From NCBI GenBank assembly GCA_030041475.1, contig JASHNU010000002.1, positions 1 to 51,345 on the forward strand: 51,345 nucleotides of DNA, in the 5' to 3' direction. The stretch's first letter is position 1, and every line of letters starts with the position of its first letter. The notes below the pieces were generated by a model, which saw nothing but the letters and a program-made list of their open reading frames with translations, did not search any database and was not told the origin of the DNA. The DNA comes from Candidatus Sulfotelmatobacter sp. GTDB taxonomy: Bacteria; Acidobacteriota; Terriglobia; Terriglobales; Acidobacteriaceae. Below, one piece after another: positions 37,771-47,289 of this stretch. The translations under genes were made by a program, and so were the position numbers.

Positions 37771-37964
37771 TGGTGGTTCAGTTTGAACTCTGGCAATTTC
37801 CTTTATCCCTTCGATGCGTCATCCCGAGCGAAGCCGTTTCTGAGGCGGAGCGAGGGATCTCGCGAGGAGCGCGACACTGATGCCCGCGAGATCCCTCGGC
37901 GCGCTGATGAAAACACGCGCCTTCGGGATGACGCATCGCTTTAACAAAGCAAAGTGAACCACTA
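37771..37964. repeat. MITE-like element with nested palindromes
   Basis: Terminal arms 37771-37785 and 37950-37964 match at 13 of 15 positions (TGGTGGTTCAGTTTG type). Inside are two more perfect inverted repeats: 15 bases (37813-37827 with 37923-37937, GATGCGTCATCCCGA type) and 14 bases (37851-37864 with 37885-37898). The whole 194-bp unit could fold into one long hairpin. Its terminal sequence resembles the ends of the unit at 50681-50883. It fills most of the 308-bp gap between the patatin gene and the next hydrolase gene. No coding frame is visible inside. Confidence 0.65.
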
Positions 37965-38050
37965 CACGGCCAGTAGAAGATTTCCTTCCAGCCAAGCGCG
38001 TTGATATACTGCGCCCTCGGCCTTCACCACTTCTTCGGGGGAAATTTTCC

Positions 38051-39958
38051 TTGCTGCGAGCGACCACTCTTTGTCGTCTTCTGCTCTCCTTTTCTGCAAT
38101 TTCCACAATGTTCATTAGGGCAACCTCCACGCTGGCGCAGGAAACGCCGCAGCCTGAATCCAAGCCACTGGCTAAGCTCCAGGAAGTCATGATTCCCGTC
38201 CGCGACGGAGTGCACCTGCAGACCGTGATCATAACGCCGCTGGACCAGAAAGAGCCGCTGCCCATTCTGTTTCGTCGCACGCCGTACGGAGTTCCCGACA
38301 AGCCGCCCGAGCAGATGCCCGCTTCCACCAAGGAATTGGCGCAGGATGGCTACATCTTCGTCATCCAGAACTTGCGCGGGCGTTTCAAGTCCGAAGGCGT
38401 TTTCAATCTTTCCTCTCAGGTGGATTTGAAAGATCCCAAGGCCACCAACGAAACTACCGACGCCTACGACTCCATCGACTGGCTGGTAAAAAATGTTCCC
38501 AACAACAACGGCAAGGTCGGGATGATGGGCGTTTCCTACGACGGTCTCACCACGGCCATGACCTTGCTGCATCCCCACCCTGCGCTGAAAGCTATCAGCG
38601 AACAAGCCTCGCCCGTCGATCAATGGATGAACGACGACGACCACCGCTACGGCGCGCTGCGTGAAAGCTATGACTTTGAATATGCGGTGATGGAACAGTC
38701 GGACAAAAACAAGAACACGCATTTCGAATTCGAAACCTACGACACGTACGAGTGGTATCTCAACCTTGGGCCGCTGTCGAACATCAATGCGAAATACCTG
38801 CACGGTTCGATTCCTTACTGGAATTCGACCATTGACCATCCCGATTACGACGACTTCTGGAAGAAGGAAGCCTGGGTGAACCAGCTTCACGCCTCAACCG
38901 TGCCCAACTTGAATGTAGCCGGATTCTGGGATCAGGAAGACCCCTGGGGTCCGTGGCAAATTTTCCGTCACGCCGAAGAAAGCGATCCGGATCACACCAA
39001 CTTCATTGTGGCCGGCCCCTGGTTCCACGGTGAATGGCGAACGCCGAAAGCCGACAGCATCGGCCCGATTCCATTCGGCGGGCATGAGACTGCGCGCGAG
39101 TTCCGCGAAAATATCGAAGCGCCGTTTTTCCGTTACTACCTTCACGGTGTCGGCCAGAAGCCAACCTGGCAAGCCAGCACATTCCAGACTGGATCGAACA
39201 CCTGGCGCACTTACGCCATATGGCCGCCGAAAGAAGCCAAGCTGACAAAGCTCTACCTGCACGCCGATGGCACGCTCTCGTTCAGTGCGCCAAACGCGAC
39301 GGGGAAGGCCTATCGCGAGTACGTCTCCGATCCGGCCAATCCCGTTCCGTATCGCCAGCGCCCAATTTCACCCACCTATCCCGCCGGCGACTGGCGCACG
39401 TGGGAGGTCGCTGACCAGCGCTTCGTGGATCACCGGCCCGACGTGCTCACCTTCGTGAGCGAACCTTTCGATCACGATCTGACCGTAACCGGACCGCTCG
39501 CCGCGACTCTCTTCGCCTCGACTTCCGGGACGGACAGTGACTTTGTGGTGAAACTGATCGACGTGTATCCACAGGACACGCAGAAGAACGCCTGGAATCC
39601 CGAAGAAGGCCCGAAGCCCGGGCAGTATGCGCAGTCGCTAAACAGCTACGAGTTGCCGATTGCCATGGAAGTGCGCCGCGGTCGCTATCTCGAAAGCTTT
39701 GAGAACCCGCATGCGCTCACGCCGAACCAGCCGATCGAGTGGAATGTCCCCCTCCGCAATCACGATCACGTCTTTCTCAAGGGCCATCGCATCATGGTCC
39801 AGATTCAATCGACCTGGTTCCCTTTGATTGACCGCAACCCGCAGAAGTTTGTGCCCAGCATTTACAAGGCTGTCGCTTCAGATCTTGTGCCCGCCACGCA
39901 GCGGATTTATTGTTCGGCGGAAATGCCCTCGCATCTGGTGTTGCCGGTGATGCCGTAG
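38051..39958 (+). CDS. CocE/NonD-family hydrolase (X-Pro dipeptidyl-peptidase-like)
   Basis: 635 residues from TTG 38051. A signal peptide (LCRLLLSFSAISTMFIRATSTLAQ) suggests export; ATG 38108 is an alternative that would shorten it. The S15/CocE alpha/beta domain starts at MIPVRDGVHLQTVIITPLD. It has RTPYGV, QNLRGRFKSEG and the nucleophile elbow GMMGVSYDGLT near residue 163. The acid and His are expected in NVAGFWDQED and WFHGEW. The C-terminal jelly-roll (VADQRFVDHRPDVLTFVSEPF onward) is typical. Homologues are alpha-amino acid ester hydrolases, cocaine esterase and X-Pro peptidases; a substrate cannot be named. It ends 3 bp before the hutI stop (convergent). Confidence 0.93.
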   Translation: MLRATTLCRLLLSFSAISTMFIRATSTLAQETPQPESKPLAKLQEVMIPVRDGVHLQTVIITPLDQKEPLPILFRRTPYGVPDKPPEQMPASTKELAQDGYIFVIQNLRGRFKSEGVFNLSSQVDLKDPKATNETTDAYDSIDWLVKNVPNNNGKVGMMGVSYDGLTTAMTLLHPHPALKAISEQASPVDQWMNDDDHRYGALRESYDFEYAVMEQSDKNKNTHFEFETYDTYEWYLNLGPLSNINAKYLHGSIPYWNSTIDHPDYDDFWKKEAWVNQLHASTVPNLNVAGFWDQEDPWGPWQIFRHAEESDPDHTNFIVAGPWFHGEWRTPKADSIGPIPFGGHETAREFRENIEAPFFRYYLHGVGQKPTWQASTFQTGSNTWRTYAIWPPKEAKLTKLYLHADGTLSFSAPNATGKAYREYVSDPANPVPYRQRPISPTYPAGDWRTWEVADQRFVDHRPDVLTFVSEPFDHDLTVTGPLAATLFASTSGTDSDFVVKLIDVYPQDTQKNAWNPEEGPKPGQYAQSLNSYELPIAMEVRRGRYLESFENPHALTPNQPIEWNVPLRNHDHVFLKGHRIMVQIQSTWFPLIDRNPQKFVPSIYKAVASDLVPATQRIYCSAEMPSHLVLPVMP

Positions 39959-39961
39959 CAA

Positions 39962-41269
39962 TTAAGAACTAGGTTTCGCTTCCGCAATCGTTCCGTTCAG
40001 GACCGTCATCTCGCACCGATTCGTCCCAAACCAGTACGGAATCTCGCGGTAGTCGTTCACCGCAAACACCGCGAGATCGGCGTCCTTCCCCCGCTCGATG
40101 CTGCCTTTGCGCTCGGCCAGGCGCAGCGCCCACGCTCCATTAATGGTTGCTGCCGTGATCGCTTCCGCCGGCGACATTTTCATGTGCGTGCACGCCAGCG
40201 ACATCGCCATCGGTATGCTGATCGTCGGCGATGTTCCCGGGTTGTAATCCGTGGCCAGCGCGACCGGAACGCCTTCGTCAATCAGCCGCCGCGCATTGGG
40301 ATATTCCTTCATCCCCAGAAAATAATTTGCGCCCGGAACGAGTGTTGCTGTGGTGTCGCTTTGGGCCAACCGCGTAATGTCGGCTTCGTTTACGTGATCC
40401 ATGTGATCGAGCGATGCCGGATTGAAACGCAGAAACGGCGTAATCCGGGTCTCCGAGAGTTGACCCACGTGCGCTCGCACGTTCAAACCGTGCTGCTCAG
40501 CTGCTTCAAAGATCTGCTCTGTCTCCTCCGCCGTGAATGCGCCCTTGTCGCAGAACACGTCGACGAACTGAGCAAGCTTCCTTCGTGCGGCCTGCGGGAT
40601 CATCTTCTTCGTGACAAGCTCGACATAGGCCTGCGAGCGGCCCTGAAATTCCTTCGGCACCACGTGCGCCCCGAGGAGGGTAGCAACCACCGTTCCCGGC
40701 CAGCGCGCGGCTGCATCGCGGACCGCCTCCAGCGACTTCAATTCGGATTCGACCGTTAATCCGTAGCCCGACTTAGCCTCGGCGGTTGTGGTTCCGTATG
40801 CAGCCATTTCTTGCAGTGCGGCCAGTGCTTTTGCCGACAGCTCGTGCTTTGTGGCCTTCCGCACGCCTTCCAGGCTCGCCCGGATGCCTCCGCCCGCTTC
40901 CGCAATCTGTTCGTACGAAGCCCCTTCGATGCGTTTTTCAAAATCCACCAGCCGCGGGCCGACGAACACCGGGTGCGTGTGCGAATCGACAAAGCCGGGC
41001 ATGACAACTTTGCCGGAGCAGTCAATTTCGGTAGCGTTCTTGCGATTTTTCCGAAGCCACGAATCACGCAGCGCGTCCTTGGTCGTTCCAACGGAGACGA
41101 TTTTGCCGCCAAGGCACAGAACGGCGCCGTCTTTGATGATGCCGAGTTCTGTCAGGTCCGATGCGCGGCGGGGGCCGGACTTGGCGAAATCGGAACGCAG
41201 GGTGAGCAACTGGCCGATGTTGGCCAGGAGAAGAGAACTTCCTGAATTGTGTTTCTTGTTGGCTTTCAC
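39962..41269 (-). CDS. hutI: Imidazolonepropionase
   Basis: 435 residues, a zinc amidohydrolase that opens 4-imidazolone-5-propionate to N-formimino-glutamate, the third step of histidine breakdown. The metal-binding DSHTHPVFVG near residue 93 and later His/Asp blocks (LLGAHVVP, VRAHVGQL, DHMDHVNE, LATDYNPGTSP) are intact. It follows hutU by 37 bp on the same strand, so the two form an operon. hutH and the last-step genes (hutF, hutG or ftcD) are not within the window. Confidence 0.96.
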   Translation of the reverse strand: MKANKKHNSGSSLLLANIGQLLTLRSDFAKSGPRRASDLTELGIIKDGAVLCLGGKIVSVGTTKDALRDSWLRKNRKNATEIDCSGKVVMPGFVDSHTHPVFVGPRLVDFEKRIEGASYEQIAEAGGGIRASLEGVRKATKHELSAKALAALQEMAAYGTTTAEAKSGYGLTVESELKSLEAVRDAAARWPGTVVATLLGAHVVPKEFQGRSQAYVELVTKKMIPQAARRKLAQFVDVFCDKGAFTAEETEQIFEAAEQHGLNVRAHVGQLSETRITPFLRFNPASLDHMDHVNEADITRLAQSDTTATLVPGANYFLGMKEYPNARRLIDEGVPVALATDYNPGTSPTISIPMAMSLACTHMKMSPAEAITAATINGAWALRLAERKGSIERGKDADLAVFAVNDYREIPYWFGTNRCEMTVLNGTIAEAKPSS

Positions 41270-41306
41270 GCGCGCTCTAGTCTAACAGCACGCATTCGTC
41301 GGAGAA

Positions 41307-42983
41307 CTACTCGCCCATCGGCACCCTCACGCCGGACTTCTTCGCGAAGTCCTTAGCTTCCTTGTATCCCGCGTCGGCGTGCCGAATGATGCCCATCCCC
41401 GGATCGGTGGTCAGCACGCGCTCAATGCGTTTGGCCATCATCTCGGTTCCATCCGCGACCGTGACCTGGCCCGCGTGCAGTGAGTAGCCGATGCCCACCC
41501 CGCCGCCGTTGTGAATCGACACCCACGACGCTCCCGCAGCAGTATTCACCAGCGCGTTGAGCAGCGGCCAGTCGGCAACGGCGTCTGTCCCGTCTTTCAT
41601 GCCCTCGGTTTCGCGGAACGGAGACGCGACCGAGCCGCAGTCGAGATGATCGCGGCCGATCACAATCGGCGCCTTGATCTTGCCTTTCTTCACCAGATCG
41701 TTCATGGCGAGGCCGAACTGCGCGCGCTCGCCGTATCCCAGCCAGCAGATGCGCGCCGGCAGCCCTTGGAACTTGATGCGCTTGCGCGCCAGCTCAATCC
41801 AGCGGCGCAAAATCCGATTGTCGGGGAAGAGCTCGAGCACGAGATCGTCGGTGACGTGAATGTCCGACGCCTCTCCAGACAGTGCCACCCAGCGGAAAGG
41901 CCCGCGGCCTTCGCAAAACAGCGGACGAATGTACGCTGGCACAAATCCCGGGAAGTCGTAGGCATTCTTCACACCGCGCTGAAACGCAAACGTCCGAATG
42001 TTGTTTCCATAGTCGAACGTGACCGCGCCCATTTTCTGCAGGCGCAGCATGCCTTCCACATGCCGCGCCATCGCATCGAGCGATTTCTCCTGGTACGCCT
42101 GCGGATCGCGCTTGCGCAGTCCCAGTGCTTCTTCGAACGTCATGCCGTTGGGCACATATCCGTTCAGCGGATCGTGCGCAGAAGTTTGATCGGTCAAAAT
42201 GTCAGGAACGACGCCGCGTTCGGCCAGCTCTGGAATGATGTCGGCACAATTTCCGACCAGTCCCACCGAGATATTTTCCTTCTTGCGCACCGCGTTTTTC
42301 AGGATGCGCAGCGCCTCATCGAGCGTGGTGACCAGGAAGTCGCAATATCCGGTTTTCAGCCGCTTCTTGATGCGTTCCGGGTCGACGTCAATGCCCAGAA
42401 ACGCCGCGCCCGTCATCGTCGCGGCCAGCGGCTGAGCTCCACCCATACCACCCATGCCGCCCGATACGATCAGCTTGCCCGCAAGATCGCCGGCGAAATG
42501 CTTCTCGCCCGCAGCGGAGAACGTTTCGAATGTTCCCTCAATGATTCCTTGTGAGCCAATGTAAATCCAGCTTCCGGCCGTCATCTGGCCGTACATCATC
42601 AGGCCAGCGCGCTCCAGTTCGTTGAATTTTTCCCAGTTCGACCAGTGCCCCACGAGATTCGAGTTCGCAATTAGCACACGCGGCGCGTGCTCGTGCGTTT
42701 TGAACACGCCCACGGGCTTGCCCGACTGCACGAGCAAGGTCTCGTCGTTCTCCAGATTCGTCAGCGTCTCGACGATGGCGCGGTAAGCTTCCCAACTCCT
42801 CGCGGCTCGCCCCGTTCCGCCATAGACGACAAGATCCTTGGGACGCTCGGCGACTTCCTCGTCGAGATTGTTCATCAGCATGCGCATAGCAGCTTCTTGC
42901 TGCCAGCTTTTGCACGTGATCTGGTTGCCGCGCGGAGCACGGATGGAAACGGGGGCCAGGGTCACTTCAGCTTCAACGGGCAT
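41307..42983 (-). CDS. hutU: Urocanate hydratase
   Basis: 558 residues. The enzyme adds water to urocanate, using tightly bound NAD+ as an electrophile, to give imidazolonepropionate. Family blocks include [84 protein letters not shown] and [16 protein letters not shown]. Length matches the family. It is the first gene of a hutU-hutI pair. The upstream 100 bp to the pilin operon contains nothing recognisable. Confidence 0.97.
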   Translation of the reverse strand: MPVEAEVTLAPVSIRAPRGNQITCKSWQQEAAMRMLMNNLDEEVAERPKDLVVYGGTGRAARSWEAYRAIVETLTNLENDETLLVQSGKPVGVFKTHEHAPRVLIANSNLVGHWSNWEKFNELERAGLMMYGQMTAGSWIYIGSQGIIEGTFETFSAAGEKHFAGDLAGKLIVSGGMGGMGGAQPLAATMTGAAFLGIDVDPERIKKRLKTGYCDFLVTTLDEALRILKNAVRKKENISVGLVGNCADIIPELAERGVVPDILTDQTSAHDPLNGYVPNGMTFEEALGLRKRDPQAYQEKSLDAMARHVEGMLRLQKMGAVTFDYGNNIRTFAFQRGVKNAYDFPGFVPAYIRPLFCEGRGPFRWVALSGEASDIHVTDDLVLELFPDNRILRRWIELARKRIKFQGLPARICWLGYGERAQFGLAMNDLVKKGKIKAPIVIGRDHLDCGSVASPFRETEGMKDGTDAVADWPLLNALVNTAAGASWVSIHNGGGVGIGYSLHAGQVTVADGTEMMAKRIERVLTTDPGMGIIRHADAGYKEAKDFAKKSGVRVPMGE

Positions 42984-43083
42984 AACTTAATGGTACTTCT
43001 CAGGGAAGCGAAGTACAAACCCTCCGGCGCCTCGGCTGGATCTCGACAGGATGGGACGGGGATGCGGTTTTGCGTTGCCGACG

Positions 43084-43545
43084 TCACCACGTACTGTAGG
43101 CCGTGCCGTCGGTGGCGGTCCCGCCCGAGTGAGAGTGCACCTTGATGATGCCCGGTTGCTGCGGATCGGCAGCGCTGGTGGGATCTTCCATTTCGGTGTC
43201 CCAATCGGCCGCCCCGGTCATGGGGTCGAGCGGGAGGTCGTGCATGTAACCCGCGGTCTTCAGGTCGTCGAGCGACTGCGGGGCTTGGCCCTTGTCGAGC
43301 GTGTACTGCTGGATCACTTTATCCAGCGTCTGCAAATTCGATTTCAGAACCGTCTCCTTGGTTCGGATAATGTGCTGCTGATAGGCCGGCACCGCTATCG
43401 CGATCAGAATCATCATGACCGTGATGACGATCATCAATTCGAGTAGCGTGAAACCGCCCCAGCCCAGCCGCTGTCGCAGAGCGGCCTCGCGTCGAGATAA
43501 GCGGCTGGCTTGCGTCCCGTCGGTTTTGTTCATACCACAACCCAT
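43084..43545 (-). CDS. GspG-like type II secretion pseudopilin (third in operon)
   Basis: 153 residues. The prepilin peptidase site is G-FTLLE at residues 31/32, with Glu at +5, after a long charged leader of 31 residues (RLSRREAALRQRLGWGG). The hydrophobic helix LMIVITVMMILIAIAVPAY follows. The soluble part has the GspG layout: TLDKGQAPQSLDDLKTAGYMHDLPLDPMTG and a short Trp-ended tail, GTAYSTW. It would be assembled into the periplasmic pseudopilus. It is the most distal of three related genes after gspD. Confidence 0.9.
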   Translation of the reverse strand: MGCGMNKTDGTQASRLSRREAALRQRLGWGGFTLLELMIVITVMMILIAIAVPAYQQHIIRTKETVLKSNLQTLDKVIQQYTLDKGQAPQSLDDLKTAGYMHDLPLDPMTGAADWDTEMEDPTSAADPQQPGIIKVHSHSGGTATDGTAYSTW

Positions 43546-43609
43546 CTGTCACTGCTACTTGATCCGGCGAACCAACCCACTATCATCGCGACTCGCCAAT
43601 CGTCGCTGC

Positions 43610-44095
43610 TCACCAGGTGCTGTACGCTTGCCCGTTGCTCCCGATCGCGTTCGAAGCAGAGTGCACCCCGGTAATGCCCGGTTCCTGCTGGTTGAAGCTG
43701 ATGATGTAGTCATCCTGCTCGACCTCCCAGTTCGTCTCCCGGGTCATAGGGTCCACTGGAATCTGCTCCAAGTAGCCTGCATTCTTCAGGTCATCGAGCG
43801 CCTGCGGCGCTTTCTGCTTGTCGAGCGTGTACTGCACAATCGCCTTATTCAGAATACTCAGATCGTCTCGCAGCGCCCGCTCCCGCGCCCGTTGAATGGA
43901 CAGGTTGTAGGTCGGAATGGCTATGGACAGCAGAATGATGATGATGCTCACCACCACCAGCATCTCAATCAATGTAAAGCCCCGCATACGCCGCGCGTTT
44001 TCCGGGTGGGAATGGCTGATTGCGCGCTGCAGGTCCAGGGTTAGAACAGCGTTCTTTGGCCCTCCCCACAAACGCATCTGGATTCTCCCGGGCAT
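43610..44095 (-). CDS. GspG-like type II secretion pseudopilin (second in operon)
   Basis: 161 residues from the ATG at 44095, which overlaps the preceding stop by one base (TAATG), so translation is coupled. The cleavage site G-FTLIE is at residues 39/40; the leader is unusually long. The helix VVVSIIIILLSIAIPTYNL and the domain YTLDKQKAPQALDDLKNAGYLEQIPVDPMTR follow, ending in GQAYSTW. It is clearly a paralogue of the third gene: both share the DPMT block and the YSTW end. Confidence 0.9.
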   Translation of the reverse strand: MPGRIQMRLWGGPKNAVLTLDLQRAISHSHPENARRMRGFTLIEMLVVVSIIIILLSIAIPTYNLSIQRARERALRDDLSILNKAIVQYTLDKQKAPQALDDLKNAGYLEQIPVDPMTRETNWEVEQDDYIISFNQQEPGITGVHSASNAIGSNGQAYSTW

Positions 44096-44577
44096 TACCA
44101 GTCCTTGTATTTCGTGCCATCCAGGGCGGTACCATCCGACTTCGTAAAGACGTCGAAGACATTCTGTCCGCCCCAGGAATCGGAATCAGCATCGTCTTGC
44201 ATCGAACGCATGCCCCACTCTTTGCTGTGGGTCATGGGGTCCATGGGAATCTGCCGGAGAAAGCGTATTTTCTTGCCGCCCTGCGCTTCTACACCTTTGA
44301 CCAGCGTGTCCAAATCCGGGGGATAGTTCATGCTGTCCACCTTGGTCTGGAACATGTTTCGGTCGGCGGCGTCTTTATAGCGGTCAATCGCATCGCGCAT
44401 CTGCCACAGCGCTTCGCGCAGTTCCTTCTCCTTTTCGCGCTGAATGGTCACGCGAGCCAGCGGCAGGGCCATCATGGTCAGGATCGCCAGGATGGTCGCG
44501 GCGACGACCAGCTCGAGCAGGGTGAAGCCGCGCTCGGCCTTGACCTCTCGCCGGTGATGAAATGCGCGTACCGTCAT
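44095..44577 (-). CDS. GspG-like type II secretion pseudopilin (first in operon)
   Basis: 160 residues. The leader MTVRAFHHRREVKAERG is followed by the cleavage site G-FTLLE at residues 17/18 and the helix LVVAATILAILTMMALPLA. The soluble domain differs from its two paralogues (EALWQMRDAIDRYKDAADRNMF, QIPMDPMTHSKEWG) and ends GTKYKDW. It lies 66 bp downstream of gspD and overlaps the next pilin by one base. Three tandem GspG-like genes without gspE, gspF or gspC nearby mean the rest of the machine is encoded elsewhere. Confidence 0.9.
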   Translation of the reverse strand: MTVRAFHHRREVKAERGFTLLELVVAATILAILTMMALPLARVTIQREKEKELREALWQMRDAIDRYKDAADRNMFQTKVDSMNYPPDLDTLVKGVEAQGGKKIRFLRQIPMDPMTHSKEWGMRSMQDDADSDSWGGQNVFDVFTKSDGTALDGTKYKDW

Positions 44578-44643
44578 TGCTAGGTTTCTGCTTCTGCCAC
44601 CGTTCTCAGCCGGCAGCTTGCTGGCAAACTCGTCCCGGACGGC

Positions 44644-46944
44644 CTACTGGACAGTGACTGATGCCTGCGCCCCGTTGACAGTAATTGCCTGCATTCCAGG
44701 ATCGCGGGCGCCTCCCCGGGTAATCGTCAGCGGGGTCTGACCACTCGCCTTCGCCTGGAACGTCATGGTGACCACCGTTCCTTGCCCGGAAACCCCGCCG
44801 GCTCCTTGCGGCCGGCTGGCTGTAATCGTCAATTGCCCCGCGCTTTCGTCCTCGCGGTGAACCAGCGCTACAGTCTGGCCGTCCTGCGAGAGGAAACCGC
44901 CGTTCGACACATTCACCAGTTGCAGCAGCTTGGGGTCGTAGTACAACTGCACCGGCACGGAGTAGACGTTCTGTGCGCCGGAGATGACCAGGTTCACCAT
45001 AAACGTGCTGCCCTTTTCCGCCTGGACAGTCGGCGGATCAAACAGGAAGCTCGGATTCCCATTTGCGGCAGCGGAGGTTGGTGCCACCCCTCCCGCAGGA
45101 GCCGCATTCCCCTGCGGCGGATTCGCGGGCGGCGCGGCCGGCGGCGCAGGCGCTGCTAGCGCGGGCGCGGCAGGATGGATCACACGGCGCAATGCGATCG
45201 TCGTCGAAGTGCCAATATCAATCGCGCGCTGGTTGAACTCATTTACATCTGTCGTACGGATGATGTGCGGCGTAATGGCGAAAACCGTTTCATCCTGCTC
45301 GTGGTCCTGCTGAACTTGCCCGAAGAGATATCTTAAGATCGGAATCTGCGCCAGCCCGGGAATTCCACTTAGCGACCGCGTCTGGGAATCGTCCAGAATG
45401 CCGCCAATCAGACTCGTTTCACCATCGCGCAGCCGGATTTCGCCAAGCTCGACTTTCTTCTGTCCGATGATGGGCTGGGTGATGCCGCCAATGCTGGTCT
45501 GCCCGATCTCGGACGAGATTTCCATCGTGATCTTCAGCGTGACGTCGCGGTCGGCATGGATGTGCGGCGTGACGTCGATGTTCACGCCCACGTCAATGTA
45601 TTGAAACTGGGTATTGACCAGTGGGTTAATGCCAACGCCGCCGATACCGGGCTGAAACGATCCCGTCGCAACGGGCAGGCGCTCGCCGATTTTCAGCGAT
45701 GCCTTCTGGTTATCGAGGGCACGAACCTGCGGGCTCTGAATCAGCTTGGTGTCGGTGTCACCCATGACCGCCGTCAGGTTGGCGGACGGAATGGTGACTT
45801 GGAAGTTGGTCGCATTGAGGTTCGCCAGGCTGTTCAGATTGATGCCGCTAGTCCCGGTTGTACTTGAGCTTGACGAAGAAGAGGACGAACTCGATGAACT
45901 TGTCGTGGTATTGATGTTTTCCTGCAGGGCCACCGTCGCGCTGGTGGGTGGGCTCAGTCCCAGCGTGCGCGATTTGTCTTTGCTGATCTGCATCACGTCG
46001 ATGTCGACAACGACTTCCGGCCGCGCCTTGTCTAGGTCTTCGACCAGCTTTTCCGCCAGCGCGATCTGATCCGGAGTCCCACGCACCACCAGCGCGTTTT
46101 GCGAAAGAAGTTGCTGCACACGCTGCACGTCGAGCACGGCGCGGATGGCATTGACCACGTCCTGCAGCTCGGTCGGCTGGGAAAGATTGGTCAGATAAAA
46201 AGTCTTCAGGACACTCTGTTCGAGCTCCTTGCGTTTGGAGGGATTGTCCTGTGCTACGAAAATGGTGTTGGGAGTGACCGGCCGCCAGAAGGTTTTCGAT
46301 TCCAGCGCGGTGATTTCCAGGGCCTCTTCCAGTGTGACCCCGTTCAACTCGACTTTCACCACCCGTCCGGTAACCTGCGCCGAGTCAGGATCAAACAGAA
46401 CGTTGATGCCGGCGAGCTGGCCGATTGTACGGTAGACCGTCTCCGCTTTGTCCGTCAGCTTGACCGTGATCGGAATGCTGGAAATCGGAGCCAGTTCCAC
46501 CGGCCCCGCTGCCTCGTGCACCTTGCGCTCCAGCCCGGCCGGAGGCCCGGCCGCCTGCGGCGGTGGATTCTTCTGGTCGCTGATCATTTTTAGAGTGCGT
46601 TCCAGCTCCTGTTTCGCGATGAACAGCGACGGATCCATCACCAGGGCCTTCTGGAATTGCACCGCTGCGTCTTCCAGCTTGCCGTCTTCCCGCAGTCTTT
46701 GTCCGCGATGGACGATCGACGCCGCCGCCTTGAAGCGAATGCGTTCGAACGACGTGCGATAGCGCAGATCCTTGGGTTTCAGGTCGTAGGCCTGCTTGAA
46801 GAAGTCGTAGGCGGCTTCATAGTTCTGGCGGGCCTCCGCATCCTGACCCTTTTCATACATCTGCTTGGCTTTGTCGGCGAGGGCAGGGAGGGAAGCAACC
46901 GCGACCAGCCACAGCAGCAGTGCCGGGCGCATCAGGCGTCTCAT
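44644..46944 (-). CDS. Secretin (GspD-like) with N-terminal TPR and C-terminal cohesin-like domain
   Basis: 766 residues from the ATG at 46944 (MRRLMRPALLLWLVAVASLPALA, a signal peptide); the open frame upstream to 47127 is not secretin-like. Order: TPR-like repeats (about 25-120), an STN/N0 domain (ITVKLTDKAETVYRTIGQLAGINV), an N1 domain (VLKTFYLTNLSQPTELQDVVNAI), the secretin core (VEVVVDIDVMQ-like strand to VFAITPHIIRT), a Pro/Ala linker, and a cohesin-like domain (FMVNLVISGAQNVYSVPVQL to the end). A 13-serine tract lies at about 349-361. It forms the outer-membrane gate of a type II or related system. The cohesin-like end is unusual outside Acidobacteriota-type secretins. Confidence 0.92.
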   Translation of the reverse strand: MRRLMRPALLLWLVAVASLPALADKAKQMYEKGQDAEARQNYEAAYDFFKQAYDLKPKDLRYRTSFERIRFKAAASIVHRGQRLREDGKLEDAAVQFQKALVMDPSLFIAKQELERTLKMISDQKNPPPQAAGPPAGLERKVHEAAGPVELAPISSIPITVKLTDKAETVYRTIGQLAGINVLFDPDSAQVTGRVVKVELNGVTLEEALEITALESKTFWRPVTPNTIFVAQDNPSKRKELEQSVLKTFYLTNLSQPTELQDVVNAIRAVLDVQRVQQLLSQNALVVRGTPDQIALAEKLVEDLDKARPEVVVDIDVMQISKDKSRTLGLSPPTSATVALQENINTTTSSSSSSSSSSSSSTTGTSGINLNSLANLNATNFQVTIPSANLTAVMGDTDTKLIQSPQVRALDNQKASLKIGERLPVATGSFQPGIGGVGINPLVNTQFQYIDVGVNIDVTPHIHADRDVTLKITMEISSEIGQTSIGGITQPIIGQKKVELGEIRLRDGETSLIGGILDDSQTRSLSGIPGLAQIPILRYLFGQVQQDHEQDETVFAITPHIIRTTDVNEFNQRAIDIGTSTTIALRRVIHPAAPALAAPAPPAAPPANPPQGNAAPAGGVAPTSAAANGNPSFLFDPPTVQAEKGSTFMVNLVISGAQNVYSVPVQLYYDPKLLQLVNVSNGGFLSQDGQTVALVHREDESAGQLTITASRPQGAGGVSGQGTVVTMTFQAKASGQTPLTITRGGARDPGMQAITVNGAQASVTVQ

Positions 46945-47182
46945 TCGATGATCCTCACGAGAAATGATCCTTCGATATTGATTTTGGCGGGCGAGCAACG
47001 TGCAGTCACAACCCCCCGCGCTACCGGGCGGCTTTGTCGCAAAAAAACCCGGGCTTCGCACGCGAAAAAACTCAGATGTCGCGATTATAGCATCGCGATT
47101 TCCAGCCCCCGAAGTGCTTGTGCCCAAGCCATTTACACTCTTTGGTCGTAGGACTTAAGAGCGGGCTCCGGGCCTCGGGTTT

Positions 47183-47249
47183 CAGACCTCAGATGCGGAG
47201 GCTTCACCATTGCGGGCTTCATCGGCCAAGGTCCGCGCTCTGAGGTCTG
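47183..47249. repeat. Inverted repeat in the gspD-smpB divergent gap
   Basis: CAGACCTCAGA (47183-47193) and TCTGAGGTCTG (47239-47249) are perfect complements. The pairing extends inward with TGCGGA against TCCGC. The 345-bp gap between the gspD and smpB starts should hold promoters for both genes; no convincing -35/-10 pair was identified by eye. The palindrome may be an intergenic repeat. Confidence 0.6.
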
Positions 47250-47289
47250 CCGCCACCTCTCCCTGCTAAGATTTAGACTTCAACCGAAA

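Noticed and set aside
45860..45910. Serine-codon run in gspD as a possible frameshift or slippage site
   Set aside because: The 13 serine codons are mixed in spelling and the frame continues correctly on both sides, so it is a coding linker.
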